DNA of 64,000 nt from Rossellomorea arthrocnemi. GTDB taxonomy: Bacteria > Bacillota > Bacilli > Bacillales > Bacillaceae_B. The stretch spans positions 1-64,000 of the forward strand of contig NZ_CAJGBF010000019.1 in NCBI RefSeq assembly GCF_904424705.1, written 5' to 3'. Positions 1-8,848 of this stretch are shown in pieces; the stretch's first letter is position 1, and the number at the start of each line of letters is the position of its first letter. The notes beneath the pieces were generated by a model that made no database searches, had not been told where the DNA came from, and saw only the letters and a list, made by a program, of their open reading frames with translations. Position numbers and translations under genes: made by a program.

Positions 1-11
1 ATGCATGTGAA

Positions 12-71
12 GATCCTCCTTAGTTATGAGCGATTGGTTAGCACCTGCATCATAACGGAGGGTCTTTTTTT
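12..71 (+). terminator. Rho-independent terminator of an upstream gene
   Basis: An imperfect stem pairs about 12-29 with 49-63 (GATCCTCC...against GGAGGGTC) and is followed by a run of T at 64-70. It probably ends a gene that lies left of the window. The stem has mismatches, so confidence is moderate. Confidence 0.5.
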
Positions 72-103
72 ATGCAATAGATGAATTCTCATCTCACAGG
101 AAT

Positions 104-250
104 AGCTCCTGCGGGAATAGCGGGAAAGTTGAGACCCCGCAGGGCAATAGCCCGAGGAGGCTCAACTCACGCCCCGCGGAAAGCGAGCACCCTTCGTTCC
201 AATCAACTAGCACTCACTAATTAAAAAGCAACAAAGGTTGTGAAAACAGC
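104..250. repeat. Palindromic intergenic repeat, copy A (right part)
   Basis: GC-rich core CTCCTGCGGGAATAGCGGG, an internal hairpin GTTGAGACCCC / GAGGAGGCTCAAC, then GCGAGCACCCTTCGTTCC and an AT-rich tail ending in GCAACAAAGGTTGTGAAAACAGC. It is nearly identical to the right part of the copy at 13948-14215 and shares its tail with the one at 27441-27855. The left arm of the full element is missing here. The element is intergenic and carries no ORF of its own. Confidence 0.85.
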
Positions 251-278
251 TTTGTTATTAAAAGGGAGGAGAATTAAT

Positions 279-803
279 TTGGAATTCAGAACTGAAAGGT
301 TATTTATTAGGCCGTTTATGAGTACGGACTTACAAGATGTATTTAACATATATAATAATGATGATACGTGTAGATACCTCTTGCATGATAAGTGGACTCT
401 TGAAAATATGAAGGAAAAATTTAATAAAAAGTTAGAAAATAATGCACTCACAAAAGAAACACTGCTAAGTTTAGCAGTAGTACACCAAACGAAAGTAATT
501 GGTGATATATCTGTGTGGTATACAGATATGAAAGATACTGTAGAAATAGGCTATAGCTTTTCTAAGGCGGCTTCAGGTAAGGGGTATGCTACAGAAGCTG
601 TCAGTAATCTAGTCAAGAAGTTATTTAGTGAGTATCATGTCCACCGTATACAAGCCAACCTTGATGTACGAAATACATCCTCCCAAAAGTTGTGTGAGCG
701 TATTGGGATGAGAAAAGAAGCTCATTTTATAAATGATTTTTGGAACAAGGATGAATGGACAGATAGCATTGTGTATGGAATGCTACTTTCAGATTTGAAA
801 TGA
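279..803 (+). CDS. GNAT family N-acetyltransferase (RimJ/RimL type)
   Basis: Likely transfers an acetyl group from acetyl-CoA to an amine; the substrate is unknown. The N-terminus (LEFRTERLFIRPF) is the usual first strand of RimJ/RimL-like acetyltransferases. The acetyl-CoA loop is ASGKGYATEA at residues 98-107, and the C-terminal part (NTSSQKLCERIGMRKEAHF) is the typical last strand-helix. The TTG at 279 is chosen because AAAGGGAGGAGA lies just upstream at 261-271. An earlier in-frame GTG at 240 sits inside the tail of the intergenic repeat and has no SD. The protein is 174 aa, a normal length. It stands alone between a repeat and a small hypothetical gene. Confidence 0.85.
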   Translation: MEFRTERLFIRPFMSTDLQDVFNIYNNDDTCRYLLHDKWTLENMKEKFNKKLENNALTKETLLSLAVVHQTKVIGDISVWYTDMKDTVEIGYSFSKAASGKGYATEAVSNLVKKLFSEYHVHRIQANLDVRNTSSQKLCERIGMRKEAHFINDFWNKDEWTDSIVYGMLLSDLK

Positions 804-894
804 TGTAACGAGCAGTTTCTTTGAAATACGAGACACGAATTTAAACAATCTGAATAACATCTAAAGAATTTATTCCAACGTAAGGAGGATTCAA

Positions 895-1125
895 ATGGAT
901 AAACGAGTTCAGTTTGATTTCGAAATAGATTTTACAAATGGAGGCGGGATACAGGGACAGGAATTCCGTTTGGATATCGATGGAGATGACATCTCTGATG
1001 AAGAGCTGGCCGAATATATTGTAGAGGACATGAGGTTATTGATGGTAGGAGAAGTGAGAATATTGAACAAAAGAATTATTAATGAGAAACATAAACGAAA
1101 CTCAGTTGAAAAGAAAACGGAATAG
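895..1125 (+). CDS. Small hypothetical acidic protein (76 aa)
   Basis: I do not recognise a named family. The start is an ATG with a strong SD (AAGGAGG, 881-887). The first half alternates as in a beta-rich domain (VQFDFEIDFTNGGGIQGQEF, then LDIDGDDISDEELAEYIVED), and the C-terminus is basic. There is no signal peptide or membrane segment, so it is probably cytosolic. It lies 90 bp after the GNAT gene on the same strand and could be co-transcribed. Function unknown. Confidence 0.7.
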   Translation: MDKRVQFDFEIDFTNGGGIQGQEFRLDIDGDDISDEELAEYIVEDMRLLMVGEVRILNKRIINEKHKRNSVEKKTE

Positions 1126-1169
1126 TGGTAATTTATTGTGAATTATTCAGCAAGAATGTACTTTTTAAT

Positions 1170-1502
1170 TAAAAGGCTGTTCTTGTAAACATTGTTACTT
1201 TTGAAGAAGACAGTAGTAGTTGATTTCCGCTCCAATCAACTGTCCAAGCGTTCGCTAAAAAATGTCAGGATTGCTTTCTTGGCTAATAGTACGAATGCTC
1301 TTTTTCTTTTCTGATAAATATGGACCATGTAGCTCTGACACCAGATGCTCCTTTAGAGGGTGAGGGGAACTGGGTAGACTCCTACGGAAAACGGGCGTGC
1401 CGAGACCCCGGAAGCAAAGCTGAGGAGGCTCGGCCGAACGTCCGTGGAAAGCGGAGCAGTTCCCCTCACCCTGTAGCACACACTCCATGTCAGAGCATGT
1501 AC
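1170..1502. repeat. Diverged palindromic intergenic repeat, copy B
   Basis: The left end (GGCTGTTCTTGTAAACATTG at about 1172) resembles the reverse complement of the tail of the other copies, and it runs into TAGTTGATTTCCGCTCCAATC. Further right is a 15-bp perfect inverted repeat, GGGTGAGGGGAACTG at 1358-1372 and its complement at 1457-1471. It encloses a core with GAGACCCCGG and GAGGAGGCTCGG like the other copies. Outer arms around CTCTGACA (about 1332-1340) and TGTCAGAG (about 1488-1495) also match. The whole gap 1126-1614 holds only this element; ORFs inside it are by-products of the palindrome. Confidence 0.65.
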
Positions 1503-1614
1503 AAATAGTGTATTGGTAATCATAACCACAATCTTTGAGAAAATAGCTATTTAAAAAAGGAAATAACCAACTCTAAATAGAATGTAATCACTTGAAGAGG
1601 AGAGTGATTTCGTT

Positions 1615-2130
1615 GTGAGAAAATCTTTACAAGTCACATCGTTACCAGGATATGAAGAAGAAATTGGTCGATGGTTATGGTGTTTAGAGGATGTTCGCCG
1701 TATTCTTTTGAAAGAAATAACCGGGATCAGCCAAAGCACCCTTGACACAAAAAGGGATGGTAGACAAACAATTGGCTCATTGTTATATCATATCGCCCTG
1801 GTGGAGGCGGATTGGTTATATGTAGAAGTTCTTGGTACTGAATGGGATCCGAAAATAGAATCGTTGTTTCCATATAACGTCCGTTCAGAAAACGGCTCAT
1901 TAATCCATATTGAAGCACAAAGTATAGAAGAACATTTTTACCGTCTTAACAAGGTGCGCGAAGTATTCCTTTCCCACTTTCGTTCAATGGACTTAAAGGA
2001 TTGGCGTAAATTGAGGACAGTTGAAAAGTATGATGTCTCACCTGAGTGGGTGGTTTATCACTTAATCGAACATGAATCACATCACAGAGGGCAGATTTTT
2101 CAATTGCTTAGGGAATTGCGGGAGGTTTAA
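1615..2130 (+). CDS. DinB/YfiT-like four-helix metal protein
   Basis: A 171-aa protein of the DinB fold, a four-helix bundle that binds one divalent metal through three histidines. Some relatives use bacillithiol as a thiol donor in detoxification; the substrate here is unknown. H59 in the helix GSLLYHIALVEADW plus the HxxxH pair H153/H157 (EHESHHRGQ) complete the expected triad. The start is GTG 1615 with GAAGAGGAGAG at 1594-1604. A second DinB gene follows 90 bp downstream on the same strand. Confidence 0.82.
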   Translation: MRKSLQVTSLPGYEEEIGRWLWCLEDVRRILLKEITGISQSTLDTKRDGRQTIGSLLYHIALVEADWLYVEVLGTEWDPKIESLFPYNVRSENGSLIHIEAQSIEEHFYRLNKVREVFLSHFRSMDLKDWRKLRTVEKYDVSPEWVVYHLIEHESHHRGQIFQLLRELREV

Positions 2131-2220
2131 GTGGGGCGATTATTTCACTTCGCGCTTTTTTGCTGAGTAAAATGATTGTAAGGCTGCGTTCAAAAGGGAC
2201 ACTTGATAGGGGGAGAAGCT

Positions 2221-2742
2221 ATGCTGAGTAAGCCAGAAGCAAACGAGTATGCTCCATATTACAAGGGCTATGTGAGCAATGTACCAGAAGGAGGTTTGCT
2301 CAAGATTCTTGATATTCAACTAAAGGAAACCATGAATTTCTTAAATGATTTAAGTGATGACATGGCTGAGTACCGGTATGCTCCGGAAAAGTGGACAATC
2401 AAGGAAGTCATAGGCCACATAACCGATACGGAGCGCATTATGTGCTACCGCCTTCTCTGTATAGCGCGAGGGGAACAGGAGATGCTGCCGGGATATCATG
2501 ATGAGGAGTACGTGAAAAGGGGAAATTTTAATCGGTTTTCTTTACCGGAGCTTTTACATCATCAATCTCTTGTCCGTCAACACACTATTCTCCTTCTGAG
2601 TAGTTTGGATGAAAAAGCCTTGCTCCAGCGTGGAAAAGCAAACGGGTCAGAATTGACTGGACGTGCTATTGGATATATCATTGCGGGCCATGAAATTCAT
2701 CATCGAAGGTTGATTAGGGATCGATATCTGAATACCGATTAA
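2221..2742 (+). CDS. DinB family protein
   Basis: A second DinB-fold protein, 173 aa. The metal triad is H66 (EVIGHITDTERIM) and H157/H161 (AGHEIHHRRL). The segment APEKWTIKEVIGHITDTER is the standard signature of DinB_2 proteins. ATG 2221 is used because AGGGGGAG (2208-2215) sits right before it; the longer in-frame TTG at 2203 would swallow the SD. The substrate is not predictable. The two DinB genes differ clearly in sequence, so this is not a recent duplication. Confidence 0.85.
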   Translation: MLSKPEANEYAPYYKGYVSNVPEGGLLKILDIQLKETMNFLNDLSDDMAEYRYAPEKWTIKEVIGHITDTERIMCYRLLCIARGEQEMLPGYHDEEYVKRGNFNRFSLPELLHHQSLVRQHTILLLSSLDEKALLQRGKANGSELTGRAIGYIIAGHEIHHRRLIRDRYLNTD

Positions 2743-2976
2743 AGGGAAACTTTCATTTCCACTACGTAGGCATACCCGGACAGGGTGGGATTCTTGTTTA
2801 TAGGCGAATGGTTTTGAAGGAATTTAAGATTGATAAACATACATATGTAGACGACCTGCTTATGTATAAGTTTGTTAAATAGCAGTAAGTTAAGTCAAAA
2901 ACTGGCTGATGATCTTTGGAAATTTACAGGAAAGATACTGATGTAACAAAATTGTTAGTATGAAGTTAGGGGGATT

Positions 2977-3198
2977 ATTATAAAAAATATTAAACCATTA
3001 AATAGTATAATCGGCTATATAATAGCTTTTATTGCCTTTACGCAAGCTTACAATAGTCGGTTAGAGGGAAGAGAGATATCCTATTATATCTACTTAATTG
3101 GAGGATGCTTCCTCATCATTTTATACACCACTTCTTTCATCATCATCATCCGAAACAAAAGAAAAAATAAGAATGTAAATCCCACCTCAAATAATTAA
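2977..3198 (+). CDS. Small two-TM membrane protein with non-ATG start
   Basis: An open frame runs from a stop at 2956 to TAA 3196. It reads as a membrane protein: helix 1 around SIIGYIIAFIAFTQAYN, a short charged loop (RLEGREIS), helix 2 around YLIGGCFLIILYTTSFIII, then a basic tail RNKRKNKN. There is no ATG, GTG or TTG in frame. The only SD is AGGGGG at 2968-2973, followed by ATT ATT ATA (2974-2982), so an ATT or ATA start is the only option short of a mutated start codon. It may be functional or a decayed gene. The rest of 2743-3362 shows nothing clear. Confidence 0.5.
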   Translation: MIKNIKPLNSIIGYIIAFIAFTQAYNSRLEGREISYYIYLIGGCFLIILYTTSFIIIIRNKRKNKNVNPTSNN

Positions 3199-3362
3199 CC
3201 ATTTTATTTTTTAATGAAATGAAAAAAATCGAAACTTTCACTCTTTGGCCCCCGTCTAATTAATAGTAAGTACTAGTAGAGAAATCATTTCGTAATTAAT
3301 AGCTCCTCTCCGGCTTTCTTTCTCTAGTTAACGGGCCGTGACGGGTGAATGGGGGAAAAATC

Positions 3363-4205
3363 ATGTGGCAACAAAAAATAATTAAAACAGAACGAGGGAA
3401 TTTCGAAATATTTGAAGCAGGGAATGGTGAACCCTTATGTGTGACTCATTTATATAGCGAGTTTAACGAGGGCGGCTACCACTTTGCTGACGGGTTTGTG
3501 GACGACTTCAAAGTGTATCTTGTAAACTTGAAAGAAACGGGAAATTCCACTGAGATTCAAAATGAAGATGAATTAAGCATGAGTGAAACAAGCAAGGATT
3601 TAGAAGCGATCCGATCTGCTTTAGGATATGGTAGCTGGAACTATGCGGGACATTCCACTGGTGGGATGTTAGGGTTGGTTTATGCTGCCGATCATCCCGA
3701 CTCTCTAAAACGATTAATTGTGGGTGGAGCGTCAGCTACTAATGGATATGTAGAACATCAGGAAAGTATTTATAGTGATAGAAATCCTCTTAACAACAGA
3801 ATAAAAGAGGTATTTTCCATCCTTCAATCCCAAGATGCAACAAAAGAAGAGCGGATACAAGCAGGCAGGGAATGGACAGAAATGTCATTAAATGATCCGG
3901 GCAGATTTGATGATTACTTTTCTAAGCCAAGCAGTGGAAAAGTGGTGCAAAAACGTTTAGAATATTATTCTTATACCGAACTGCCAACGTATGATATTAG
4001 AGAAGACATCTCAAGGATCAAAACCCCGACCATCGTTTTTTGTGGGAGATATGACTCTCAATGCCCATTTGTGTATTCAGAGGAAATTTTCAACCTTGTT
4101 CCCAATTCAACCTTTTATATCTTTGAAAATAGTAATCATTCACCTCATTTAGAAGAAAAAGAAAAATTCAGCGGGATGGTTAAAGACTCTTTTCATTTGG
4201 TCTGA
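3363..4205 (+). CDS. Alpha/beta hydrolase
   Basis: A 280-aa cytosolic hydrolase of the alpha/beta fold, proline-iminopeptidase-like in outline; substrate unknown. The nucleophile elbow is GHSTGG with Ser98. Asp231 (CGRYDSQCP) and His259 (NSNHSPHLEE) complete the triad. The lid region between them (about 135-200) is rich in charged helices. ATG 3363 follows GGGGGAA (3350-3356) at good spacing; the in-frame GTG at 3345 lies before that SD. A strong hairpin terminator follows. Confidence 0.85.
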   Translation: MWQQKIIKTERGNFEIFEAGNGEPLCVTHLYSEFNEGGYHFADGFVDDFKVYLVNLKETGNSTEIQNEDELSMSETSKDLEAIRSALGYGSWNYAGHSTGGMLGLVYAADHPDSLKRLIVGGASATNGYVEHQESIYSDRNPLNNRIKEVFSILQSQDATKEERIQAGREWTEMSLNDPGRFDDYFSKPSSGKVVQKRLEYYSYTELPTYDIREDISRIKTPTIVFCGRYDSQCPFVYSEEIFNLVPNSTFYIFENSNHSPHLEEKEKFSGMVKDSFHLV

Positions 4206-4232
4206 ACTGATCTTCAGCTATAACTGAATGTT

Positions 4233-4277
4233 AAAAAACAAAGGAACTTCTATCTACCGAAGTTCCTTTGTTTTTTT
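4233..4277. terminator. Bidirectional terminator
   Basis: A stem of about 18 bp (AAACAAAGGAACTTC against GAAGTTCCTTTGTTT) is flanked by an A-run on the left and a T-run on the right. It serves the hydrolase (+) and the convergent MraY-like gene (-). Confidence 0.9.
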
Positions 4278-4289
4278 CCATGACATACA

Positions 4290-5246
4290 TTATGGGTGAA
4301 AAACAAGCTTCCAATAAGCGAAACAGATTAACGTACAAATCCAAGAAACAAACCCGAAGACTGTGACAATGGTCGTTTCAGACCAACCGTATTTTAAGCC
4401 ATAGTGATAATGAATCGGTGTCATTCTGAAGATGCGTTTCCCAGAAAGTTTATAGGAGGCCACTTGTAAGATAACCGACAGTTGTTCTGCGAAATAAATA
4501 AAGAATAATACGGGAATGAGAATCTCCACTTTCTCAATAATCGCTAGAAATGAAAGTGAGCCCCCAATCGCCAATGATCCCGTATCCCCCATAAAAGCTT
4601 TGGCAGGAAAGATATTATAAATGAGAAAACCGAGTAAACATCCAATCATGATTAAACAAAAAAGCTGGACCTCTGATTTATCTGAAATCATAACAAAGAA
4701 AAAATAGGTAGGAATGGCGACCACTCCTAACAGACCGTCCAAGCCGTCTGTGAAATTAATGGCATTTGCAGAACCGACAACAAATAAGGTGATCACACTG
4801 AAATAAACGACCATTGGAAGATCCAAAGAGAAATGGTGATAAATCCTAATTGTCGAATCTATTCCGAGTTCGTTCATCACGTAGTAAAGCAGAGCACCGG
4901 TAAAAAGAAACTGGAAAAACAACTTAGTCTTCCCCGATACCCCTCCAGGATCCTGCCGGGACGCTTTCCAAAAATCATCCAAGAAACCTATAAAGCTGAA
5001 CAAAATATATGTAGTCGCCAGGAAATACATCAGTGGTGTAGGTGAAAAAATTAAAGATACGATCGTTCCTACAAAAAGAATGATTCCAAACATTAACGGA
5101 GTCCCTTTTTTGATTTGGTGATTGGTTGGAAGTTCTTTTCTAATTGGTTGTAGAAGTTTTAATCTTCTTAAGAGTGCAATGAAGAATGGAGATAAAACTG
5201 AGACTAATATAAAAGCAATGATAGCCGGAATGATTTGATGAATCAC
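4290..5246 (-). CDS. MraY-like phospho-MurNAc-pentapeptide transferase paralogue
   Basis: An integral membrane enzyme of the MraY/WecA/TagO superfamily, 318 aa with about ten helices. MraY moves phospho-MurNAc-pentapeptide from UDP to undecaprenyl phosphate to make lipid I. Visible motifs are KKGTP at 46-50, the Asp pair FLDD at 88-91, NFTDGLDGL at 164-172, GDTGS at 220-224, and RMTPIHYHYG at 274-283 in place of the usual MTPLHHHFE. The MTP-H-H form points to MraY rather than TagO/WecA. It stands alone, outside any mur/dcw cluster, so it is probably a second copy; the altered HHHF motif and divergence suggest a specialised role. Start is GTG with GGGGAAG upstream. Confidence 0.82.
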   Translation of the reverse strand: MIHQIIPAIIAFILVSVLSPFFIALLRRLKLLQPIRKELPTNHQIKKGTPLMFGIILFVGTIVSLIFSPTPLMYFLATTYILFSFIGFLDDFWKASRQDPGGVSGKTKLFFQFLFTGALLYYVMNELGIDSTIRIYHHFSLDLPMVVYFSVITLFVVGSANAINFTDGLDGLLGVVAIPTYFFFVMISDKSEVQLFCLIMIGCLLGFLIYNIFPAKAFMGDTGSLAIGGSLSFLAIIEKVEILIPVLFFIYFAEQLSVILQVASYKLSGKRIFRMTPIHYHYGLKYGWSETTIVTVFGFVSWICTLICFAYWKLVFHP

Positions 5247-5527
5247 TTCTTATCTTCCCCTTTTCTGGTTACCTACTATAAGTAAGTTCGATGGAGATTA
5301 TTGATATCCTTTAATCTATTTTTGAATTTACAGAGTTGGGGTGAAATAAGCATGGAGAATCTGGCGTGGAGAAGGGTGTTTGGGTTCAGCAGCTGAATAA
5401 ATCAAACACCGGTGCTTGGCACCAGTAAACCGATTTATACCTGGTTCATGTCCAGGATCAGAAGGATTAATCAAGCAGGTTAGTGAAAAATGAAAGAGGA
5501 TGGGACCAAATTGATTTAATCTAGGTA

Positions 5528-5577
5528 AAACCCAAACAAATCTGCTTCGTATTGGGCAGATTTGTTTGGGTTTATTT
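5528..5577 (+). terminator. Long stable hairpin, terminator-like
   Basis: A perfect 17-bp stem (5528-5544 against 5557-5573, AAACCCAAACAAATCTG) with a 12-nt loop is followed by ATTTTAG. No gene on the + strand precedes it nearby. It lies in the 570-bp gap between the divergently placed MraY-like start and the 3' end of the RND gene, so it may belong to the repeat cluster there. Confidence 0.5.
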
Positions 5578-5589
5578 TAGGTACATTTT

Positions 5590-5690
5590 ATCTCCTGCGG
5601 GAAAAGTAGCTTATGTGAGACCACGCAGGCCTGCTGAGGAGGCTCAAGGGCTACCCGCGAAAAGCGTAGTCTTGCACGGAAATCATTAGC
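5590..5690. repeat. Palindromic intergenic repeat, copy C (diverged)
   Basis: CTCCTGCGGGAAAAGTAGC, GAGACCACGCAGG, GAGGAGGCTCA and CCGCGAAAAGCG follow in the same order as in the other copies. The flanks carry an inverted GGGAC..AAA motif (GATGGGACCAAA near 5500, TTTTGTCCCAAC near 5741), so the mobile or recurring unit may be 5497-5757. The gap 5247-5815 also holds a small GGTGCTTGGCACC palindrome at 5411-5423 and no gene. Confidence 0.6.
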
Positions 5691-5815
5691 GGTTTAAAAA
5701 CGTAAACTACTATTGTTCGTCTTTATATCGTAGTTTTTTAGTTTTGTCCCAACTTCTTTTTATTGGAATGTCTGACCTCCAGAAACATTCATCATGAACA
5801 GATATTCTTACGTCA

Positions 5816-8800
5816 TTATTGAGCTGCCTTTTCTTCACTTTCTAATTGTTGAGCCCGTTGTCGCTTCGATTTTCTGAAGTAGAGCAATTCGTAGAACACA
5901 GGGACTACGACGAGCGTCAGTACTGTGGCTCCGGCAAGACCACCGATGACGACAACAGCAAGGGATTTCGATACTAGACTTCCATCTTCTGTGTGACCGA
6001 ATAGAAGGGGAAGCATGGCGCAGATCGTGGCAATCGCAGTCATGACGACAGGCCGTAGTCGAGTGCCGCAGGCTTCTAAAATGGCATCACGAATAATCAT
6101 CGTTTCTTCATTCTGTTTGACACGGTCGATCAAGACGATGGCGTTCGTAATGACGATACCAATCAGCATTAACGCACCGATGAGAGCCGTCGCGTCTGCA
6201 GGTACCCCGGCAATGAGCAGTCCAAGGACGGCTCCGATTGAGGCTAGGGGCAGCGTGATCAAAATGGCCAGTGGAGCTTTCAACGTCTTAAAGGTCAGGA
6301 CCATGATCAGGTAGACAATTAAGATGGAAGCAAGCATCGTCATTCCAAGGTCCTTAAAGTCGTCTGCCTGCTGGGCAGCGGCTCCGCCCGTATCGAGAGA
6401 AACGCCTTTTGGCAGATCGATATTCTTGATTTCGGTATCAATATTTTTCGAAATGACTGAAAGTTCTTCAGGTTTCACCTCTGCTGTGATCCGGACATAT
6501 AAGTCACCATCTTTATGAAGGACGGTACTTGGTTTCTCCTCTTCCGTGATGGAAGCCACTTCCGTAAGAGGCTGGATACCTGAGCTTGTTGCAATCGTTA
6601 AATCTTTCAGATCAGACATTGTATCAGGATTGACGCCGGCGTCCAGAAACACAGGAGTTGTTACATCATCCAAATTTACGGCTCCTATCGGCTGCGGGTT
6701 CAACAAAGAACGGATTTGCATAGCCGTTTGTTGGGCATTCGCTTTCTCCGTGTCGACGTTCACGGTGAAGACAGGTGACGTTTTCTCTTGATTGCTTGAG
6801 ACTTTCTTCACACCATCCACATTCTCGATCTTATCCATAATCGTTTTGGAAGTGATCAGGAGTTCGTTGGTGTCATTTCCGACGACGTCATAGGTGATGC
6901 TTGAGTTGGAAGAGCCTCCGAAGATGGACGATGGAGATGCCGTAATCGTTACACCTTTTTCATCCTTTTTCGTTTCATTCACTTTTTCAATGAAGGAATC
7001 AGCATTGGCTCCTTCCTCCAAGATGATGGTGTATACCACCGTGTCCGGATCGCTCACGGCTCCATATTGAGCATTTTCTTCACTTGAGCCGTACTGGGTG
7101 ATCAGGTAATCGTACCCTTGAAACCCGGATAAAGTGTCTTCGAATTCCGTTGTGCGCTCTTTGATCGTGTCTTCCGGTGTATCACTCGGGAACTCCATTG
7201 TCACAGCTACAAAAGAGGCGTCATTCGCACTTGTTGCAGCTTTCGGTAAAGCGATATATAGAGCGATGGATCCTCCGAATACAAGAACGGCCAATAGAAT
7301 TGGAACAAATTTATGATTGAGTGACCAGCGCAGTACATTCACATAACGATGCGGCGTGTTGTGTTTCGGCAAGGTAGTATTTTTCAACATGCTGCGGCTT
7401 AATAATGGCACTACCGTCACGGCTACAAGCAGGGAAGCGAGTAATGAATACGTAACGGTCAATCCGAAAGGAAGCAGGAACGCTTTCAACGATCCGTTGA
7501 CGAGTCCCATCGGCAGAAACACGGCGACTGTAATGAGAGTGGACGACGTAATCGCACGGGACACTTCCTTTGTAGCGAGTAGAACATTCTGCTTGGAAAG
7601 CTTCTCGTTCTGGCTTCGCCGGAAAATATTCTCGACCACGACGATACTGTCATCCACGAGCCGCCCGACAGCGACTGCTACCCCTCCCAACGTTAGGATG
7701 TTCAGTGTGACTCCGGATAACCAGAGAAGGAAAAGGGTGATACAGAGTGACAATGGAATCGAAACGACGGTAATCAGCGTCGGCTTGAATTTTCTTAAGA
7801 ACAAAAGAATAACTAGAGTGGCGAATAAAGCCCCTAAGGCTACCTCGCGAACCATGCTGTTTACCGAGTTCTCCACCATATCTCCTGTGGTGAACAATGT
7901 CGTTGCTTCGACACCATCATAGTCTTTATTGATTTTATCCACGGTGTCCTTCACTTCTTCTCCAGCAGTAACAGCACTGGCATCACTTTCTTTAAACAAG
8001 ACGAGTGCCAGGGCTTCTTTCCCGTTTACACGAGTGATGGTATTGTCAGCCTTCACTTTCTCAACGGTTGCGATGTCTTTCAGTTTAACGACAGGAGCAT
8101 TTGGGACTTGCAGAGGAACGGGCAAGTTCTTAAGCGCATCAACGGAAGTCAAATTGTCCGAGACGTTGATTGTACTCTTCTGTCCATCAATCGTGGTGCT
8201 TCCGGCAGAAGCAGAGACATTTTGTCCTTGTAGCACTCCCATTACCGCGTTGACCGGGATATGTAACTTTTCCAGTTTGTCGTGGTCAAGATTGATTTGG
8301 ACCCGGGCACTGTTTTCACCGGCGACACTTGCTTGAGACAAGCCCGATTGATTCTCAAACATCGGTTTCAATTCATCGTTGACGAGGTCAAGGTTCTCTT
8401 TCGTCAGTCCATCATCAAATGTCACCGATACCTGACCGATTGGAATCATAGAGGTATTCAGCTGAGAAACTTGCGGTTTCCCGACACCCTCAGGAAGTTG
8501 GATTCCTTTAATGGCATCCTCCACTTTATTTTTGGCTTCCTTCATATCTGTTTTGGAATCAAAGTTGATGGAAACCTGGGAATATCCCTCTCCAGTGGTG
8601 GATAGGATCGATGTCTTTCCTGAAATGGATGTGACAGCCTGCTCCACGGGCTCTGTGATGTTAGATGTCATGGAGCCGGCGTCATACCCCTGTCCAAGGG
8701 TGACGACCGTGACTTGTGGATTATCCGCTTCTGGCAAGAATTCCATAGGCAGACGGAAATAACTAATGATGCCGATAAGCAAAGTGATAATAACAAATAG

Positions 8801-8848
8801 TGTCATGGCTGCCTTATTGCGAAATACCCAATTGGTTAAAGCTTGCAT
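5816..8848 (-). CDS. RND family multidrug/lipid exporter (SwrC-like)
   Basis: A 1010-aa proton-driven exporter of the AcrB/HAE type; Gram-positive relatives such as SwrC expel surfactin and other amphiphiles across the cytoplasmic membrane. It shows the duplicated layout: TM1 at 11-30, large extracytoplasmic domain to about 330, helices 335-500, second large loop, and final helices 840-980. The proton-relay pair D399-D400 lies in VAVAVGRLVDDSIVVVEN. In the TM10 region the Lys of AcrB is absent (IGIVITNAIVLID), as in Gram-positive members. ATG is preceded by GAGGGAAAC. No membrane-fusion partner or regulator is adjacent. Confidence 0.88.
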   Translation of the reverse strand: MQALTNWVFRNKAAMTLFVIITLLIGIISYFRLPMEFLPEADNPQVTVVTLGQGYDAGSMTSNITEPVEQAVTSISGKTSILSTTGEGYSQVSINFDSKTDMKEAKNKVEDAIKGIQLPEGVGKPQVSQLNTSMIPIGQVSVTFDDGLTKENLDLVNDELKPMFENQSGLSQASVAGENSARVQINLDHDKLEKLHIPVNAVMGVLQGQNVSASAGSTTIDGQKSTINVSDNLTSVDALKNLPVPLQVPNAPVVKLKDIATVEKVKADNTITRVNGKEALALVLFKESDASAVTAGEEVKDTVDKINKDYDGVEATTLFTTGDMVENSVNSMVREVALGALFATLVILLFLRKFKPTLITVVSIPLSLCITLFLLWLSGVTLNILTLGGVAVAVGRLVDDSIVVVENIFRRSQNEKLSKQNVLLATKEVSRAITSSTLITVAVFLPMGLVNGSLKAFLLPFGLTVTYSLLASLLVAVTVVPLLSRSMLKNTTLPKHNTPHRYVNVLRWSLNHKFVPILLAVLVFGGSIALYIALPKAATSANDASFVAVTMEFPSDTPEDTIKERTTEFEDTLSGFQGYDYLITQYGSSEENAQYGAVSDPDTVVYTIILEEGANADSFIEKVNETKKDEKGVTITASPSSIFGGSSNSSITYDVVGNDTNELLITSKTIMDKIENVDGVKKVSSNQEKTSPVFTVNVDTEKANAQQTAMQIRSLLNPQPIGAVNLDDVTTPVFLDAGVNPDTMSDLKDLTIATSSGIQPLTEVASITEEEKPSTVLHKDGDLYVRITAEVKPEELSVISKNIDTEIKNIDLPKGVSLDTGGAAAQQADDFKDLGMTMLASILIVYLIMVLTFKTLKAPLAILITLPLASIGAVLGLLIAGVPADATALIGALMLIGIVITNAIVLIDRVKQNEETMIIRDAILEACGTRLRPVVMTAIATICAMLPLLFGHTEDGSLVSKSLAVVVIGGLAGATVLTLVVVPVFYELLYFRKSKRQRAQQLESEEKAAQ

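Noticed and set aside
1255-1508. Two overlapping ORFs on opposite strands (77 and 62 codons)
   Set aside because: They fall entirely inside the palindromic repeat, have no SD, and look alike because the sequence is self-complementary.
6015-8762. Several plus-strand ORFs of 60-188 codons opposite the RND exporter
   Set aside because: They are antisense frames of one long, well-supported gene; none has an SD or a recognisable domain.
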